NCBI RefSeq assembly: GCF_050436995.1
Contig: NC_134753.1
Coordinates: 12,834,001 to 12,898,000 of the forward strand
Reading direction: 5' to 3'
Source of the DNA: Anticarsia gemmatalis
Taxonomy: Eukaryota > Arthropoda > Insecta > Lepidoptera > Erebidae
Length of the DNA: 64,000 nt
Shown: positions 11,888-24,240 of the stretch, in pieces
Position numbering within the stretch: position 1 is the stretch's first letter
Layout: each line of letters starts with the position of its first letter
Notes under the pieces: model-generated
Told to the model about the DNA's origin: nothing
The model's database searches: none
What the model saw: the letters and a program-made list of their open reading frames with translations, nothing else
Made by a program: the position numbers and the translations under genes

Positions 11888-14800
11888 CTGGAAAATAGAT
11901 AAAATGTGTTTTAAGATTGGTGTTACTCTGTATACTAGCTGACATATTTGGCTCTGCTTGCGAAGAATAGATACACACTAATCGTCTAACGGTCTCATTA
12001 CTAGCTGATGTCTAGAACTTCGTCTGCATCAAGAATTTGTCATTGTAAAAAGACCTAAGTGCTAATTCAGGTTATAAACTATCTTTGTGTGAAATGTCAT
12101 CAAAATCCATTCAGTAACCAACATCCAGCCATACATCTATACTTTCGCATTTATAACACTTAGTAAGTACTTATAAGTAAGCTACTTTACATTAAAAATG
12201 TAATTAGAATCGGTCCAGTCGTTACGAAATAAGATGACGGAAAGGCCGGTAGGCGGTAACGAATTAAACTCGTCAGCGTTTCGCCATAGTCATCCCGATA
12301 ATCATATACCCAATCCATCAATATAATATGTAACCTGTACTCATGTTAAAAAAACATAAACATATAAAAAACAGTTCTAAATAGTCAAAATAAAGTTGAA
12401 TTTTGCGAATTATACGTGTATAATTTACCTGTCTATCTCCTCTTTTAATGTTCTTATAACTTCTTTGAATCGTTCTTTCTCTATTGTTGCTTCCCTCTGG
12501 CAGTCTCTGTAATAAACGAAAAAATGCAATAACATTTATTGAGCTGCTACACGACTATATCATTGTAGTGTTACTAAAAATCATACAATGTTATAAATGA
12601 TTGTAGAATGTTATATAGACTCAGTCATAGTTCAATTCACATTAGTACGGCAGCACCCAACATCGGTGCCGCAAGGTTCTTTTCAGATTGTAAGCATACA
12701 TTGAATCTTTCTTTTAAATTATGTGGTCTAAATATTATAAGATAATAACGTTGGCATACCACGAAGCCATCAATGTGTGAATTGAGCTTTATTGAGAACT
12801 TATAAGATAATGATGAGATTGAAATACCTGAACTGTCCCTCCATAATATGCTTCTCTTTTCTGAGCTGTGATATATCGAGGTCTTTTCTAGCTAACTCGT
12901 GCGCATAGTGTAACATATGCGGCGGTGCTGATACATCCTGAAATTGCAATAAAAATGTTTTTATTAGAATCAATTGTAGGAATTATACACCCTATGCTGC
13001 CAATTTTTAAGGCCGAATATTCCGTAATCCAATTTTCTATTTAAGAATGTACACATTGAACGAGTTGAGAATTTAATAACTAGTCCCTATTTCATCATAC
13101 AACAGTACGAATACGTGCAAGGTTTTCGATGTCAAGGATAGAGCGAAGTGGATTGGTATTGATAGCTTTTGTCTAAATTCTATAGCAAGATTTAGGTAAT
13201 ATATTAAATAGCTTTAAAACATTGTAATATATTAAGTAGCTAAAACAAGCGTTATATATTCTGGAGTTTTTGAACATTGAAAACAAATGGGTTAAGGTAT
13301 CCCAAATTATGAACTCCTGGATTTTAACATATAGGTGACGCTACCTAGTTTAAATTTGTGTTTGTAAAAACCGAAATATCTCGGAAACTATCAGGTTTAT
13401 ATGCTCAGTTTGCAATTCGTCAGATTACCAATAATTTTGTATAAAATACATCCATACATGGAGGAAAAAATCGCTTTCTTCCCATAGGGGTAGGTAGAGG
13501 CCTATGGATAGGTGTAATTTTATGTATGTATGTGTACAAGGTACTCACAGTAAGCATCCCATCTTTAAAGTGTTGGTCCTCAGCACTAACTCTCCGTGAG
13601 CGTTCGTTCCTGGCGCGGATGTAGTTGTCAGTCTCATCTAACAGTGCCGCGTACCGCTCACGTTGTGTGGACACTTGCTTCTCTAAACTTTGTATACGAG
13701 TCTTGAAGTCCGATACTATTTCTTTGTGGTAGTCTTGCTCGTTTTTTATTTTCTGGAAATAAATAATATAACGTTGTTAATGTTATGATGTGTGATAATT
13801 TAAATGTACATCTTTGAAATGATCACAGAGCTTTGAAAGCGTAAGAATACAGAGTATACCTTTATACTGTTTACACATTCAGACACTTTAAAGACATGTA
13901 ATAAATATGGCTGATGTAAAATATAGGCAAGATATTATTCTGAATATTGTATAGCATAGTAATTGCAATTTAAACAGCAATTTTCGATTTGCTATCGTAT
14001 ATAAGTATTAAGATCACTTCTATGCAAACATATGTGAGCCTACTAAAAATAAAAAGTTCTAATGAAATGTTATCACGGTCATTGCTGCACGTCCATAGAA
14101 TAATAAATAAGAATATTACCAATAAAATTATAATATACCAAGATACCAAATTCAAAATATAACAATAATAATATAACAATATACCAGAAATAAATAATAA
14201 TATACCAATAAGATTGATGTGACCAAATAAATTTTAGCACAAACACTCTTTATTTCTACTTTATTTAATTACCTAGTAAGAACTTACCTCTTCATAAAGC
14301 TTCAAAGTATCAAGCTTATCCTGTTTCTCTTCATCAAACATCAACTTATAAGTCTCTACTCTTTCCTTCAGTACTGCTATCTCGCTCTTAAGATCTCCCA
14401 CCTCATTCTCTACTTCACTCCCACTATCTCTTACTTTCTGCTTCTTATACTCATCAAACTCTATCTTCAAATGTTCGTACTCTTCTCTACATTTTAAATG
14501 TATGTTTTCATAGCCTTCTACTTTGAAAACAGTACAAATATCTATAGGACTGCCAAGCTTTTCATTTTCGGCAATCAATTCTTTTTTCAGTATGTGAATT
14601 TTGTCTATTAAAGTTTGTAGGTATTCGCTGTCTGCTAACTTTTCGTTGTCTGTTTCGCTTTTTTGTGATGTTTCGGCTGTCTCCTCTAAAAATAAAAATA
14701 GCAGTCAATAAATGATTTCATCGACCCTTTGCACTAAGATCGAAAGTCACGGAGACAGTCGGAGACACGCATAACAAACATACAAACATCAGACATGAGT

Positions 14801-17800
14801 ACACATAAACTTAGCTCCGAGTGAAAATTCAAAACTGCACCACAACAACAATGGTGGATTCCACAACCACATTTTTTTTACTTTATGTTGACTACACCCA
14901 CACTGAGTAATATCCACTCACTACGACACTATATTAGAGCCTAAACACCGAAGCCGCCGACCCACCGACGCGCCATTGTCGACAACTTGATGTCAGCAAA
15001 TTTATTTCAGCAGTCTACTAGACGCCGATATTATTATTTTTAAATAATTATACAGTCTGACGGCGACTTAGGTTTGTATAAGTTGATACCTCCCACGCAA
15101 GTGGTCGCAGGTTCGAACCCGAGCCGGCACACCAATGACCGTATTAGAAATAATTATCACAATATGCTCTAAAGGTGAAGGAAAACATCTTCATGCAACC
15201 AAGGGTATTCAAAGTCCCTGTAGCGACACTGTGCGCGGAGACGACTGCGCGTCGGACTATCGCAGGCGTGCGCCTGACTACACAATACAGCGTCAGCAGT
15301 GTCGCTACATCCCCATCCTGCACGTGGTGGACTCAAGGTCTAACCCCTCCCTCATTACGGGAGGAGACCCTTGCCCAACAGTGGGACAGTGGTGGGTTAG
15401 ATTTATTTTATTTATTTACTACTTCTGATATGGTCTATATCGTCTGCATTCATCAGCCTTGGAGTATTTGCGGTATATTTGTATCGAAAGAACATCTTCA
15501 TTCAAGTATAGAAAAGCCTATGTAGGAATATAAACAAAAGTAAAGTATTTCTTACCAAAATCACTATGAGCATGTATCTTATCCAGCAGGCGTCCGTTCA
15601 CCGAGTCCTTCAGCTGCTGTATAATCTGTTGGTCGTGTCGTCTCCTCAGGTCATACTGTCCGACAGTCTCCGACAACTCCGCTATCTTCCCCTCTAGCAG
15701 CGCCACGCGTTCTTCTTGACGCGCGCATATTTTACGAGCTGATTCTTCTGCGCGTTTCGCTTTTATTTGTTCCTGGAAAAAGTTTAATTTTGTGTTGAAC
15801 AACAGTTTGTTTGCAATACGCGGATTTTTTTACACTTGCACCATAATACGCGAAGTTACAGGCAAAGCATGCGTATTAGTTATACGTTTAAAATATTATC
15901 CCGACTTGTTTAGATTTAAATAGTCGAGTCTACGTCAAACAACCCAATTTCGATCGATGATATCGTGATCCGCAATCCAGTATCGTGGATAGCTCGCTCT
16001 TTAATTGTGTACTTTGCTCCTGGCGCGATGTAGCCTCTACTTTTCGACTCAAAGCCTAATTCTTTATTTATTCCAGGAGAAGACCTAGAAACCTGAACTA
16101 TTTCGCTTCGAAGGTATTGAATGGCACGACAGCGAGGGCCATTGTGCATCGATCGCCCGATCGGTAGAAAAGACAACCTAGAGTTCACTACTGCACTGGA
16201 TCTACGTTCAGTGTGCTCAAACACCTAATTGTGTTCAAGTTGTTTGGCAACACCTACAATACGTTATATTTGTATACTTCATATGTTACCTCTCGTATCG
16301 CCACAGAGTGTGACTGCTCCAACAACGCCAGTTTCTGTTGCAGGCGCACGAGCAGCGCGGGGGTCTCCGACGTCCGCGCCTCGGCACGTTGCAGCCGACG
16401 CTGGGCAGCTTCTAGCGAACTGCTTAGATCACGAACTACTTTTTCTAGCTCGGCTTGTGACGCTGGAAAATATAGATTTACTAAATAAATGCCTGTTTGA
16501 GTTCGTTTTATGTAAGTTTAGCGTCAAGAATGCCCAAAACTATTATTTTGTTAGCATGCCTGATACTGTGTGTTTAAGTTGCAACTGTAACTTAGTAAAT
16601 TATTTTTGTTTTAGATTGATGTTATTTCGTTTTGGTATTATCGCCAGTCTGAATTTAGCAACAAGGTGCTGTGCAGAAGACAAGCTCTTAAAGAAGAACT
16701 GTTGACAGACTTCACCTGTTTCAAAAGACATGTAAAAATAGCAGATTCTATACAAATAACCGTAAAAGTACATATATTATTCTTACCTTGTGCATCATTA
16801 TTATTTACAACTTTGTCTTCCAATTTCTCCTTAGTTTTCCTTTCACTATTTAATTTTACATGTAGCTCTCTGAAACACAATAATAAATCAAATACTACAC
16901 ATTATTTTCATACATAACGCCTTTTCCAATGAAGTAGGCAGAGACCAGACACTATCTTACATTATCATTTTATTTAATTCTAATAGTACTTGTACATATA
17001 TTTTAAATCACATAATTCACAATTTCACTCACACAAAAATCTACTTCTTTGCAAGAAAATCAGCTAATCATATTGGTTTGAGTTCCCATAAGAAGTAACT
17101 GCGATTTGGACAAAATATTTAATACAAATAAACAAATTGAACACTTACTTCATCATCGCTCCATGATCTGCCCTCTCTTTCTCTCTCTCCTGTATTTCAT
17201 ATGCTATCTTAGCCTTCAGGTTATTGACCTCTGCTATGTGCTGCTGAACTAATGTCCTTGTTTCCTCTCTCATTGCTGCTATTTGATTCTCATACTGTAA
17301 GTGAGAACATAATTATGTGTATAAGGATTTAGCATGGAAATTTATACAGTAATAACATTTTATTGCTAGTATAAATGTTAAAGAAATCTTCTTCAGAACT
17401 AAACGAGTTTTCATGATATATGCACTCAGATGACAAAAAACTTGAATGAATTCTGGATACATTTATATACTGTAGAACAAAGTTGGGAGCTGTTGTGAGA
17501 ATATTTTGGATGAGTGACAATATAAATTTGTAAATCATAGCAAGATTTCCTACTGATTATTGCATAGTCCTTTGGACTCTGTCTGCCTTTGCTGCAACAT
17601 GTAACAACAACAATGTGGGTATTTTTCTTGCAGAGTTCAAATTTTCTAAGCCTGGCTTTGACTAAACACTAATTATATTCATAACAATGATTGGCCAAAC
17701 AGAAACTTATAAAATTCTTCTAATTGCCTTCAGAAAAATATATTTGCATAAATTATAGTGCACATAGGTACTTAACAATATTTATATTATTATCAATAAC

Positions 17801-19636
17801 TTATTCTTCATCAACATTCTCATTCATTAACTACATAACAATAACAAGACAATTATTAATATTTATAACAACATTACACTATCAACAATTATATAACAGT
17901 AATAACAATAGCAATGAAACCTTGCATGACTATAAATATTGTGTAACACATTTCTTGATGGCATGCAAAGCACTTGACCAGCATAGGCCTAACTCTCTCA
18001 GTTTTGCCCTGCTAAACCAAAACGCTGTATCTTTTAAAATACAGTTAAAGAAAATTGACAAAATGTTTCTTTGTTACCTTATTTTAAACCTTATACTGTA
18101 GTCTCTTATATGCTTTATCTTGTTAAATAATAGTTAAATTGATAAAAAGTTGATCACAGGCACTCAACAAATTTAAAGGAACTGATTGGGCTCAGTTAAA
18201 CAAAAATACTGTACGTTGACCCACAGTGTTTTGGTTCGGTATGGCAAAGTTCTGGGTTACAAATGAAACAAAAGTAAACATACTTTATCTCTTGTGAGTT
18301 TCTTGTCAGCTTGGAATGCCTCTTCCATCCGAGACTTTTCCTCTGTCAAAGCAGCCAATGACTGCATAAGAGCTGATAGTGAATCATCTCTTTTCTCTTC
18401 TGAAAAATAAGAATAAATATTATTTGAAAAAGTTACAATACTTATACCAAGTTGAAGACTGATGGGAAGACTTTGAAAACTGGTGTATGAATGTTTTCAT
18501 TGATTCAGTACAAATCATGTTCAACTCATAGACTAACCCCACTACATACCACTTTATACTGCTTAACAATGTGAGAGTTTGTGGTGAAAACAATCAAAAA
18601 TTTTACTGAATGAAATCTGTTTGTTTTTTCTTTTAATGGTTTGTCAACAGTAAGGCTCAACAGTCATTCTCCATGTAGTATTGCAGCTTGGTTTACTAGC
18701 TATAAGTTGATTTTGCTATCTAAATAATTAATATATAATAAAAACAAGTAAACTTAATTCTGTTGTATTTACCTCCATCTTCCTCTACTCTCTCAGTCCT
18801 GTTTAAAGCTTTAAGACTTATCTCCAGTGCCTCTTTCTCTTTGATAAGACCTTTGTATGCTGCAACAACATCTGAAACATACAACATAAAAATTTAAAAT
18901 TTAAAGATAGTCAGAAATCTTAGATATACCTTAGTAAAATAATACTATGTGCAATAAATCTGAAGGAAATTGAGTATAACAGTCACTTAGTTACCACAGC
19001 CAGTATCAAAAGTTAAAACATTTTGAGGTAAATTGTGTGTCTACATCATTCTTGTAAAAGATTATAATTATATGTATAGATCAGGGGTGTGTAATGCAAA
19101 AGAAGTAAGGATAAAAAGATTATAATAAAGAGCATACTGTCTCATATGAATTGTTCCAAAAGGGAATATTTTGGTAATTTAATACAATTTTTATTTTTTT
19201 TATTGGAAATGAATACATTTACTTCTAGTGCTGATTAACTTTGTATAAGTGTATCCAATAAAAACACTAACTTTTAGAGCTCTATTCAGATAACAACTCA
19301 AGGACATATTGCAAATATGCAATTTTTATGGTTACATGTTTTTTTTTAATTCGAATACCTATTTGTCGGACATGCCCTAATTTTTTTTTATTAATTATGA
19401 CTTAAAAAAAAATGCCAATAATCATAGATAAGGTCTTGTAAGTGCTGGAATAAGAAAAAAACATTAATATATTTTCGTCATGCACCTGAGCATATGGATA
19501 GCGATTATTGCAGTACTTTTTACCTTAGCGCTTAATAAATACATGTCTTACCTCTTAGCCGGCCCTCGTATCGCTTTATCTGATCAGCTTGTTTAGTAAT
19601 TGTTGAAATTAATTCTTGTTTTGATAACGATTCCAT
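11716..19636 (-). CDS. GCC1: GRIP and coiled-coil domain protein 1 (golgin GCC88) orthologue, 12 exons
   Basis: Golgin of the trans-Golgi network, known in animals for tethering and retrograde endosome-to-TGN traffic. Coding exons read on the minus strand: 19636-19552, 18871-18773, 18399-18284, 17294-17149, 16869-16787, 16462-16290, 15772-15556, 14685-14288, 13752-13549, 12937-12828, 12506-12429, 11887-11716. All introns are GT-AG, phases agree at each junction, and the total is 1881 nt (626 aa plus stop TGA). The start ATG lies in GCAATGG, with an in-frame TAG at 19672-19670. Residues 1-61 match the N-terminal GCC1 signature (KQELIS, RYEGRLR, VVAAYKGLIKEKEAL). Exon 3 has ALTEEKSRMEEAFQADKK, exon 7 KIAELSETVGQYD, exon 10 YAHELARKDLDISQLRKEKH. 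Most of the chain is heptad-rich coiled coil. Residues about 577-622 form the GRIP domain (SREGANLEYLKNVV, then AVLHFTDSEK), which in this family binds Arl1-GTP. It is shorter than human GCC1 (775 aa). Exons were read by eye, without transcript support. Confidence 0.93.
11935..12165 (-). mobile_element. Degenerate Helitron-like copy in the last GCC1 intron
   Basis: ACTAGCTGA near 11935 and again at 12000, AACTTCGTCTGC, and TACTTTCGCATTTATAAC near 12145 are the reverse-orientation marks of the local Helitron families. It lies in the intron between coding exons 11 and 12 (11888-12428). Confidence 0.5.
13452..13535 (-). mobile_element. RTE LINE tail fragment in a GCC1 intron
   Basis: The minus strand reads CCTACCCCTATGGGAAGAAAG, matching the tail at 2470-2500. 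It lies within 15 bp of the splice donor of GCC1 coding exon 9. Confidence 0.4.
15075..15415 (+). mobile_element. tRNA-derived SINE in a GCC1 intron (antisense)
   Basis: B box GGTTCGAACCC near 15110, a central GAAGGAAAACATCTTCATGCAA segment, and the tail GTGGTGGACTCAAGG ... GGGAGGAGACCCTTGCCCA ... CAGTGGGACAG, running into a T/A-rich end. It lies in the intron between GCC1 exons 7 and 8, opposite the gene's direction. An unusual middle part holds 13-bp inverted repeats at 15219-15231 and 15297-15309. Confidence 0.8.
16919..16957 (-). mobile_element. Short RTE LINE tail fragment
   Basis: The minus strand reads TCTGGTCTCTGCCTAC, the shared LINE 3' segment, in the intron between GCC1 exons 4 and 5. 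Confidence 0.4.
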
Positions 19637-19740
19637 TGCGTTGAAGTTGAGAAATTTTACAATGTTATTCTATAGTTTTCAACCACTGTGGCTTTAGTCG
19701 CGAGCTAAATATCTTATATTAGATTATTTGTACGATCCAA
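19637..19740 (-). promoter_or_regulatory. GCC1: GCC1 5' UTR / proximal promoter (approximate)
   Basis: Sequence just upstream of the GCC1 ATG. An in-frame stop at 19672-19670 rules out N-terminal extension within this exon. No clear TATA box or initiator could be fixed, so the transcription start is not placed exactly. Nothing coding is seen upstream until the ELAV gene, which begins about 5.7 kb away on the same strand. Confidence 0.4.
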
Positions 19741-22600
19741 AAAATGCGATAATATCCAAAATGTTTATTTAACTAAAATATTCACGATTTCTCTGTATCA
19801 AACAAATTGTTTTTATTTTTTGACTGACTGACGTCAACTGACGTTTGTGACATGACGATTGAATGAGCAACAGACTATGGCCCGTACTATCATTCTTGTG
19901 GTATCTGTATTTTGCATTGAATGAATGATTGTTACTAGAAATAAAATTAAAAAACAAGAAATTTTATTTTTGTATTACTTACGCTTACGCAACAAACTTT
20001 CGTATGATGTTATTACTTTATCCAAAAAAGATGTCAGGAACTAATCATATCGTTCAGCAATTTATTGAAAAGGACCATGAATACTATTTAAACATAATAA
20101 AATATAATGATTTGGTGATGATAAGTTACCAAATACTTCTTTATATTTTTAAGTTTCTAACATAATCTTACAGAGATTAAAATTATTTCCAATTTGGAAA
20201 TCTCTCAATATCGTTTCGTAATATTATTACACAGCTAGCAAAATCACACCCAAAATGGCCTCATGGACGAAACGGAAATGGATTTTTAGGTTACATCTAC
20301 AACGCGGTTGACTTATTACTTCTTGGAAGGTTTTCCAAAGTAAAACATTAATAATAATACATTCCCTAGAAAAATATTTAATCCAAACTTCTATATGATT
20401 GGCAATGAAACACCAAAATGCAAGAACGAATTCGTTGCCATAAATATCCGAGCAGGCGCTATTGATGTATGGGGTTGAAATGCTTGCATCGAGGTCATTG
20501 ACCGGTGACTTAAAAATGGGGTAGCATTCACCCCCTGTTCTAATTAATGTCCATGTTGTTATAAACACACGATACATCCAAATGTGGTATCTAATTATTA
20601 TTTCGAGTTGATTTTAACGAATATTATGCTTAGCGTACCGACTAGGTACGTTCGATTTTGCAGATGAAGGATTTTGTTTGGGGCCAAAAATTACATCGTA
20701 ATGCTATATTGACCCATGAATTTCGATATCGGGTCTGCAACTCATAATCAATAAAATCAATCTTACGAATGGCTATAGCTTATTTAATGGTAGGTACCTA
20801 ATTTAGCTCTCATCTATCATTCGGCATTATTATACGACAGCTGAATTAGTCAATTTGCAATTACCATGAGAAATAAATTCGGTTGTTTCTAAAGTGCCTC
20901 AGTCACGCTAAAAGCAAAGCTTCAGAGCGATTTTAGAATGCTCTTGAAACTTAATAAAATAGACTATCTATTTTATTAAGTTTCAACTGTTTGCACTGTA
21001 GACTTTTACTTCGGTATTTCATACCTTGTGCCTAAATCTTGTAATTTGAAAAATTACTGTAGGTATCATGTATTCTAACAGCGAAGAAGTAGACGCTTTA
21101 TGCAAATCATTGTCCTATTCGATCGCTGTGGCAGCCGGTTCTACAGTTCAGATTTTAGTGCTCTAAGATTCTTTCTTTACGTAAGCATTTCATGCTAGCA
21201 AATAACTGTCTGATCTTGCCTGATACATAGATCTGCAGACTGTAACAATCTTTGTTACGTAATGTTACAGGCCGGCTCCTCGTGATAAGTTTTTCTGTCT
21301 TCATTGTAAATTGATGGTTTTTGTGTCATTTTTTAAGGTAGATAATCAATGCCACATTCAGCTAGTAAACCCCATTTCGCTAGCAAATTACCTTTGCAAT
21401 GGCATAAATCCGACAGAAAGCGAGGATAAGCTCAAAAGAGGTTTCTATGATTAGTAAAAGGATTAGGGTTGGGAAAGAAACATGAAATAAAACATTATTT
21501 TTATATGTATTATTGCTAAGGTCAATATTTAATTTCTATCAATATCCCCTACGTCAGATTACATTCGTTGACATTATTTCAAAAATTAAATGTAAGTAAG
21601 CCAAACATTTTTTCATACATTATCGGCGATTTGTACTCTGTCTTATAATTCTAGCTACATTCTAGGCCAAACCCTACAATACCCAAACCTGCCCAAAGTA
21701 AATACAAACGAAAAAAATTAAACCAAACATTAAATGTGGGATAAATAAACGCTAAATAGAAAGATGTTAGTTTTTTTATATAAATTAAAAACGGAAACTA
21801 TTCTAAATAAATAAAATACCACAACTCAGAACACAAAATACTAAAGCTGAACATAACGATAACGTGGACAGGTGTGTAAAGGTATTATTTCGGTGGAGAA
21901 AGCAAGCGTATTTGTTTTTAACCGACAGGGACGACACAACACAGATTATTAGTAAATTGTATAAAGGATTCCTGCTTATTTTATGCGCGAATGTTGCAAA
22001 GGAAGCCTAAAACGGCTATAAAACTCAAGCTAATAACTGGGTTTGTGAAACTTTGGCCATTTCCCTCAATCAGCCGATGGGGCTCCAACACATGTAAACC
22101 CTTTCTAATTTATCTTCAATTAAAAGTTCGACACTTCTAATCGTTACTTCGAGATAGCGTGTACAATCGCGCACAATTACAGCACATCCACAATAATAGA
22201 AATATTATTCAGAGGTATATAATCTACCTTTGACTAGTATTGATACACACCATTTAGTATTTTTTATGTATTGTGTGCTTTATATGGGTATATTACTTAT
22301 ATTAAACCAAACACCACACCAACATAATTTTAAACCAAAATCCTAATCTACGTATTAAATTAAAGAACACAGTTTTCTTTAAATACTTAAGTATGTATAC
22401 TTAAAGATTTAAATGTTGCGCAAAATTATAACTGACTAGTTTCGCGTATTTTAAGTACTTTAAATAAATAATTAATCTTAATGAAACATTTATCCTTATC
22501 ATAGAAATTAAAGAAAATACTTAATCAAAATGCATTATAACAAGCCCATCTATGTTTTCGTGAATATCATCGCCTGTTTCCACTTTAATTATGATATGCA
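19740..22600. other. Intergenic, no gene recognised
   Basis: The frames on 20227-20577 and 19929-20165 lack recognisable motifs and coding character. The only distinct feature is the 20944-20986 palindrome. Confidence 0.45.
20944..20986. repeat. Perfect palindrome, 20-bp arms, 3-nt loop
   Basis: TTGAAACTTAATAAAATAGA, then CTA, then the exact reverse complement. No flanking transposon ends seen. Confidence 0.9.
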
Positions 22601-24240
22601 TTTGTCTATCAATAATTTAACTATTACAGAAAGTACTATATAATGAATATTTGAAATTATACAAACAGTTAAGACAATGTATTGTTACTGAGTAGATTTA
22701 CCCAACTAATTTTGAACTTACACTACATTCAATATATTAATATAAACATCGAAATGAAATCTATAATTTCTATTACGATTATGACAATAAATTATGTTTA
22801 CAATGAATTTTTAAGTTACTTAAATTTAATAATAAATAGTGATGATTATATAATCAAATTAGAGAGACAATATCATGATGTGAAAGTCAAACGTCATGGA
22901 TTTTAATTTGTGCAAGTGTAATAAATATGACAAGAAATTATTTGTGATGTATTATAATTTCACTCCAAAACTTACACGAAAATTCCAATTATTAATATAA
23001 CCGTTTTGACTTTCACTGTAATATACAATCACTATAATAATTATGTGCCCAACGTGATACATGAAGGTATCAGAGTCATAATAAAATGTTGATCAATAAC
23101 TAATTTAGTGTAATGTCATGGTCCTTTCAAATTATTTCGATCGAGATTTACATGTCAGATTTGATGGAGAATTTATATAATAATAATGGAATCAAATAAA
23201 TAAATAAAATAATAATTATGATCCTAATTATTAATTGTTCTATAAAATGTATCCACCTTACTTTATGACTTTGTGCACAATTCAAGCTCCAGAATTATAT
23301 TATTATTACTCGACATTATTATAATAATGGGGCCATCCTTATTTTATCAACATGAATGGAAGTAATAGTTTTAGTCATATTTTCACTTACAAACACCATT
23401 TTATAAATCAGTCAATGCATTTCTGACCTCTTTGGTAATAATTATACAATGAATATTTCCTTTATACTATTTTTAATTATTGCAACTATTTTCAAAAGAA
23501 ATAAAATAAATAGTTGTTGTGTACAATAATAATTGCACTGCTTTTTAATATACATATTTTAATAAAATATTTTTTTTACTTACAGTAAAAGTTTAATATT
23601 GCACTGTCAATCGTTAAACATATTATAATTATTGCCTGGATTACGGTTATAATAGAATCTTGTTGGCATCATTAACCTACTAATACCAGAATGCTAAAGA
23701 TTACAATATGTCTTAAAAAGACCCATGTATCAATGGACATAAGTTAATATATAAATTTGAAGTTAGAAACAAGTCTGCAGTTAAATTATACATGTATGTC
23801 ATTGTTCTCAAAAAATTGATTAAGTATGTGCTTGACTTTTACTTAATTTTAATTCAGTATGTCACTGAGACATACTTATCAGCAGATCATTATATTGGTT
23901 AAAAAGCTACATGACTTGCTCCTAACTTGAATATCTTAGGATTTATTATTTAGGTATTTCACTAGACAGGTATTCCATGGACTTCATAAATTAAAATTAG
24001 GTCAATTTTGTAGAACACTCGGTATATGTCAGTCATTTAGAAATTTTCTAGATATTATTGTGATGTTATATTTTTGTACTTATAATGTATGAACATTGGT
24101 TCAAACTGACATTATGTCATGATTTGAATCACATTTATTCCATATTTCGCTCAGTACCGTTAGTCAAACTTCAAACCATGACAAAGTAATGATCAACATT
24201 TTTGCATTTAGCTACAATTTATTGACTAGATTTGGATCAT
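22600..24240 (-). other. AT-rich region downstream of the ELAV-like ORF, probable 3' UTR
   Basis: Very AT-rich, with no convincing ORF. Minus-strand AATAAA motifs occur at 24223-24218 and 24136-24131, and further ones lie beyond, so several polyadenylation sites are possible. ELAV-family mRNAs usually carry long AU-rich 3' UTRs, which fits, but the transcript end cannot be placed by eye. Confidence 0.4.

Noticed and set aside
15135..15525. Two overlapping plus-strand frames of 97 and 116 codons
   Set aside because: They run through the SINE in the GCC1 intron and its tail; repeat sequence, not a gene.
16229..16705. 158-codon plus-strand frame
   Set aside because: Antisense to GCC1 coding exon 6 and running into intron; no motif. 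The minus-strand exon has correct splice sites and homology.
20227..20577. 116-codon minus-strand frame
   Set aside because: No recognisable domain, no splice context and AT-biased composition like the surroundings.
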